DNA of 64,000 nt, from the NCBI GenBank assembly GCA_900660155.1, contig CABFPE010000708.1:244059-308058 (forward strand), given 5' to 3'. The DNA is from Hofstenia miamia (Eukaryota; Xenacoelomorpha; Acoela; Hofsteniidae). A model generated the notes under the pieces. It was not told the origin of the DNA. It worked only from the letters and a program-made list of their open reading frames with translations, and made no database searches. This document shows, in pieces, positions 52,527-58,500 of the stretch. A program made the position numbers and the translations under genes. The first letter of the stretch is position 1. Every line of letters starts with the position of its first letter.

Positions 52527-55500
52527 ATATCACTACTCTATTCTAAAACGTTTAGTGTAAAATTTTAAAATTTTGGTGTATTCTTCAAATATTTATGAAA
52601 ACAATGTTTACTATTCCCCTAAGGTTGCACATAGGAGAAGATCTAAATGTATGATCTAAGAATAAAAAGGTTATTTAAATTCATAATAACAAAATTTATC
52701 ATTAGGAGGCAGTCAAATGTACTTTGTGCTCTTTTTAGATTTGTGGTTCTATTTGGACTGAAAAAAGCATTGAAGATTTTATATTGAATGAGTGTTCACA
52801 TTTAATCCGTGAATTAGTTCTCTTAAAGGACTTGATATTCCAATCTTCGTCGTCGACTGCGTCCGTGTCTTTACAGGATCAATGCGAGCCTTTGAATGAA
52901 GAGCAAATAAAGAACGGTCTGCAATTCTTAGGTTTGTTTGAAGAAGCCTCCTTCACTAAGTGCGAGATTGCATTTTCTTCGGGTTTAACATGGTCTCTTA
53001 TTCATCAAGTAAAAAAACAACTTCAAAGATCCAAATCAAATGTTAAGGTATTTGGTTTATGATTCATTGTTTCATTATTTACTTTTGTACATGTATATAT
53101 GCACTAAGACCTACAATTGTATTACTAAGTTTATTTCTTAGTTACACTTATTTTTTGGGTTTTGATTAACAACCTTTGAAACACTAATTTTACAGAGTGT
53201 TTTAAGTGTCTTAGGCTCATTTTAGGTCTTCACATTTGTTGAGCTGTAAATGGTTGTATGAAGAAATGTTGCCCATTGAAATGTAGATAGATTAAGTTTT
53301 TTGTAAGGCGTCCATTGTTTCATTTCTTTTGAGACCCAGTGATGTCTTCACTCAATCACATTGTATTGAACATTTTGTGAATATACTAAATGCGTTTATA
53401 TCCTCAATGATTTTCGAGATACTCATTGTCAAAGTGTGTCCAAGACTTTTAAACAACTTTGTATATCTTTTAATATAATATTTCAGTGGCATAATTTATT
53501 GATATGTATCCTTGCAAAGCTGAAATAGTAATTTTTACGTATTTTTGGACGGTTATTTATTTAGAAATAGGTTTGTTCTCTGAACAGGCCTTTACCACTC
53601 TTTTAGTCTTAATCAATAAATCGCTTAATTCGTCTGTAAGTGCTCCCTATATTTATATTTATTTCGATGTTTCCCATAGATTTTCACATTATGAATGATT
53701 TCCTTGATGTTGATTAAGAATTCAAGACTATTTATTCAAAGCAGTCTCAAGGATGTTACTATTGTATTCTTAGTTAACTCCAAGTAACAATTTCATTATT
53801 ACGCACTTCATATTTGGCGCATTTGTAAGTGAAATAAAGAGCGCGAATTAATTACCACCCCAGCATTCTGTGATTTTGCTGAAGTTTGTTTGATTTGACA
53901 ACTTGTCAAACTGGAAATGACATCAATCGAAATTGGAAGTCTATGCTCATTTGACGTCTATTATTGTTGTGAAAATAATGAATTTTAATCATGTTTTCTG
54001 TCGTTTATTTTCCCTTTAAGTTTACTTAAAAAATGTTATATTTTGATATTAGCATTTGTGCCTAAATACAGAATGAGCAAGAAATCGGTTACACAAANTT
54101 TCATTTCTTTTCAGACCCAGTGATGTCTTCACTCAATCACATTGTATTGAACATTTTTTGAATATACTAAATGCGTTAATATCCTTAATGATTTTCGGTC
54201 TACTCATTGTCTTTTAGTCTTAATCAATAAATCGCTTAATTCGTCTGTAAGTGCTCCCTATATTTATATTTATTTCGATGTTTCCCATAGATTTTCACAT
54301 TATGAATGATTTCCTTGATGTTGATTAAGAATTCAAGACTATTTATTCAAAGCAGTCTCAAGGATGTTACTATTGTATTCTTAGTTAACTCCAAGTAACA
54401 ATTTCATTATTACGCACTTCATATTTGGCGCATTTGTAAGTGAAATAAAGAGCGCGAATTAATTACCACCCCAGCATTCTGTGATTTTGCTGAAGTTTGT
54501 TTGATTTGACAACTTGTCAAACTGGAAATGACATCAATCGAAATTGGAAGTCTATGCTCATTTGACGTCTATTATTGTTGTGAAAATAATGAATTTTAAT
54601 CATGTTTTCTGTCGTTTATTTTCCCTTTAAGTTTACTTAAAAAATGTTATATTTTGATATTAGCATTTGTGCCTAAATACAGCAGGAGCAAGAAATCGGT
54701 TACACAAAGCTATGTAAGACGCGATTCGGTGCTTGGCGGCAATGTTTACAAGTAATAGTTTTGGGTTGCTTTGGTACCTTAAAAAGAATTTCAACTAATG
54801 GTATCGTTATTGAAGTACTGTTCGTCTTCAAACTGAGTTTGTTGCATTTTTTAAGCGCTAGATTCAATCACATTATTGGTTGCCAATTTATAAATGTGTT
54901 TTTAATAAGGATTTTTGAATTTATTCCCACATGCATTTTTGTACTCCAGAGTTTTGGAACTGACGCCTGATTATTCGGTTTTGGCTTGGGTGTATTCTCA
55001 GACACTATTAATACTCAGATACGGACATCAGCCGAAAATTTAAGACCAAGCGCGGCACATATATATAATTTCACACCAATTTGGGCCCAGTAGCATGTCA
55101 ATAATGCAAAGCAAATAGACCTGTTACCCAGTGTAGTGTGTAAGCTTATTATATTCTATTTGCTAACTTGTTGTTCAAAGAGAGTACAGTACATTCTCGC
55201 TTGTCCGAACCTTGATTATCCGCACACTCTTACATGCGTCATGTATTAATCATGAATAATTATTAATTGAAAAATAAAATCAATTGGTTGATCAAAACTG
55301 GAGCACATATGAATTTAATCGCATTCGAAAACCGAACCAGTTATAATTATTGTAAAGTTCAAAGAAGCTGGTATATTGTTTTCAAAACTTAAGCCTTCTA
55401 AAGAAAATTCAAGTAGTGGAGCATGAAGTAGAAGCCGTTCCACTGGAATGGATTGTGGAAGACAAAGTGTTTGATTAATTCTTATGATTTTTGATAAAAC

Positions 55501-58500
55501 TACATCATTTTTGTTATATTTTTTCTAGCTCTTTCAGTTTCAAAAGGGACGGGTAAGCGAGGAGATTAATGCAATCATATACAATACAATTGTGAATAAT
55601 ATAATTGTAAAATTATTCTCAAAAAAATGTAATTGTATTAATTGAAATTGCCGAACACAGGTCTATAGTCGGTCTATTCTGTAATCACTAACTTCCGACA
55701 ACTTCCACCAACATTTTTTCTCCTAAAAAACCTTACGCTAATCGCTTTCAAATTCTGTGGATAATTGTTAAACTCTTCTCAATCTGATGTCGTCCCAATG
55801 CAAGTTCAATTATACTATGAATCATAAATTCAATTTCTTATAGTGTAGCTTTATTATAAATGCGGAAGCGGCGCAAAATTTTTATTCCTAAACAAAGATT
55901 AGCCTATTTGTTGACCCTAACTTCAATTATATGATATTTATTTTTTATATGGAACTAAGGTGTTTATCGATGTTCATTGTTCTTAGTAACGACTTGGAAA
56001 TGCGTGTGGGCGTTGAGGTGGCGGCTTCTTAATTTTTTTTATCACTGTCACAGAGTTGCTTGTGTATGTTTCACTCAGTTTAATATGCTTTCTTGATTTC
56101 AGTATAGATTTATAGCTAGACTCACGTAGTATTCTTTCATTTACGGCTTTGTAATGAAACTATAACCAATTGAATGCGTAATTAAGAAATTTTAAATTTT
56201 GTCACTCGTTTTCAATTTCATTATGGTGAAAGCATAGGTATGAAGAAAGACGTTTAATGTGCTGTACATGTGCAAATTACTGCATTTCATAATGAAAAGG
56301 TGTCTAAAAAACTATTTAAACCAAATTAATGTGTCTGTGATCACTGTAAATCGTGTTATCCAACATTTTAAGCAGACAGACACCTATGTTAAGCAAAAAA
56401 TGAAAAAGATCACCTGCATTGAAAATTACTCTGAGAAAAGAGCGGCTAATTCAATTGCAAGTTGTTGGAAATACCACGATATCATCAAAAGAAACTGTCT
56501 GAGCTGTACATGTTGAATGTAAGCACTTTGCGAAATTAAGCTTTGCTTAAATACATACAAGCCTTCTAGGAGCCCTTGCTATTTAAGTTTATGAACAAAC
56601 AACACTTAGTTTGGTGTCGTAAGCATATTATCTTTGGAAAAATATAATCTATTTTGTCACTTTTGTGCTGGCCTTTTTATTGTCCTGAGGGAATATTGCA
56701 ATATTATTTATTTTTTAAGATATGCAAAGGTGTTTCTTCTGTACATGCTTGTGCGTATTGTAAGCTTGTGCAAATATTTAAAGATAGGGTTAGTATGAGC
56801 TGGTTAATATTTACTAAATTATCAGAGGTGTCTGTTCCTCTCTATGCCTTCTGTAATTGGTAATGGAATATATTGGAGCATTTTTAGTTTCTAATGGACA
56901 GACGTGAAAAATATGGAACGCCGCATCTAATCCAACTTCCAAATGAATTCAGTGAACTGTTTCAGATGTACCGCTTCCGTAAGTGCAGTGTTTGTGGAAC
57001 AGCTCCAACCAACCCCACAGTTTGCCTTGTATGCGGCAATTTGCTCTGTTTGCAAGGAAAATGCTGTAGAAATCGTGAAACTAGCATTTATGAATGCTGT
57101 GAGGTATGTAGAACGTTTCACATATTCTATACCTGGACATGGGTTTCTATGACACTAGCAGGGTCACAACTGGACTTTTGTAATTGACCAGTGCAGGCTG
57201 AACTTGCACCTTTACTGTGAGATTCAGTCAATGAGTAAAAAATTTTACCTCACTTACATTCAGCCAGCACTGGTCAATTGCAAAAGCTGAGCTCGCATCC
57301 TATTAGTGTTATGGAAATCCACGACCTGAAAGATGCCTTTTTAGGTTAAAATTCTTTAGTATTTATTACCCTTATTGTTACGGATGTGATTATTTTCTGC
57401 CGCAAAGACCAATTTTATTTTGTTAATTCGAATTCTATAGGGATCTTTTAAATGAGCTGCTAAAGTCGTACTATGTGCATGTATGTGACAGTATGTTATA
57501 GTTGAGAACGAAATATGTTATCAGTAAATTTTGTTGTATGTAACCCTTTCGAAACTAACTTTGGGCATTCTTTGAAATCTCAATCTTCAATATTTACAAA
57601 ATCCAGAAATATTTCAAATTCAGCGGTTAACGTTAGATTACACGAGATGGGCTTTTGCTCAAATGTTTTATTGCCAAATTTTATGTTCGACCAAACTATC
57701 GGAGATTACGGCCTATATCTTATCAGACTTATTCGTGAAAAAATTTAATATCTTGTTTATTTAGCTTGCAATGCTTCTTTTACTAGGGCCTTTAATTTTA
57801 GTTTCTCCATTATTTATAATTTTAGCTCATTATAGAGGGTGTTCAAAAAGTTACTGCGAACTTAAAATTTATATTTGGAGAATTGATAAAAGCAGAAGTG
57901 CACCTTTGAAATTGTTATTTATATGCACTGAAAGAAAATGGTGTTGACAGTGGAATAGCGCGGGTTTTTAGTGGAGGATGTTTTTCGCCTAAGAACACTG
58001 CAAAAATTTCTTGGGAAAAATAACCTACATTTCGCAACCTCATTGCAGTCCATTGATGAGATAACTATGCAGCTTCTTCAAAGGTCCCTCAGAAACCGCA
58101 TCACCTCTCAAGAGCTATGCCCTGTTCAGTCACCAGAATTGATCTCGGCTGATTTTTTCTTATATGTCAATCTGAAGTAAAAACTTTTCTCTAGGAATCC
58201 GCATACTCTTATGAAGATTCAAATGGTGATAACCACTAACTGATTTTCTCGAACATGTAAAGATGTTTGAATTGTGTACATTTCCAGCATAGTTTGTAAA
58301 GTTTTGTTACGTAAATTTCTGTCTTTTTACTGCACAGTGACTTTTCAGACACCCGCTATATGCGATTATTGTGTGCACGATCAATTATCAATGTTCTCCT
58401 GGATTTTCTATCGCTGAACACCTATCTTCTGCAGTGTCGTGAGCTTTTATCATAAATTGACTTAACAATCGTTGTTCCCTAGTTCTAACATAAAAAGTAT

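Noticed and set aside
53571-53640. Exon-like block reading [19 protein letters not shown] with GT-AG-like ends
   Set aside because: Exons 29 and 30 already join in phase 0 and match the family without it; it lies in the duplicated intronic block and its first part is deleted in the second copy.
57515-57748. 77-codon + frame in intron 30
   Set aside because: No recognisable domain, and exons 30 and 31 already join in phase 0 with family-like sequence ([12 protein letters not shown]).
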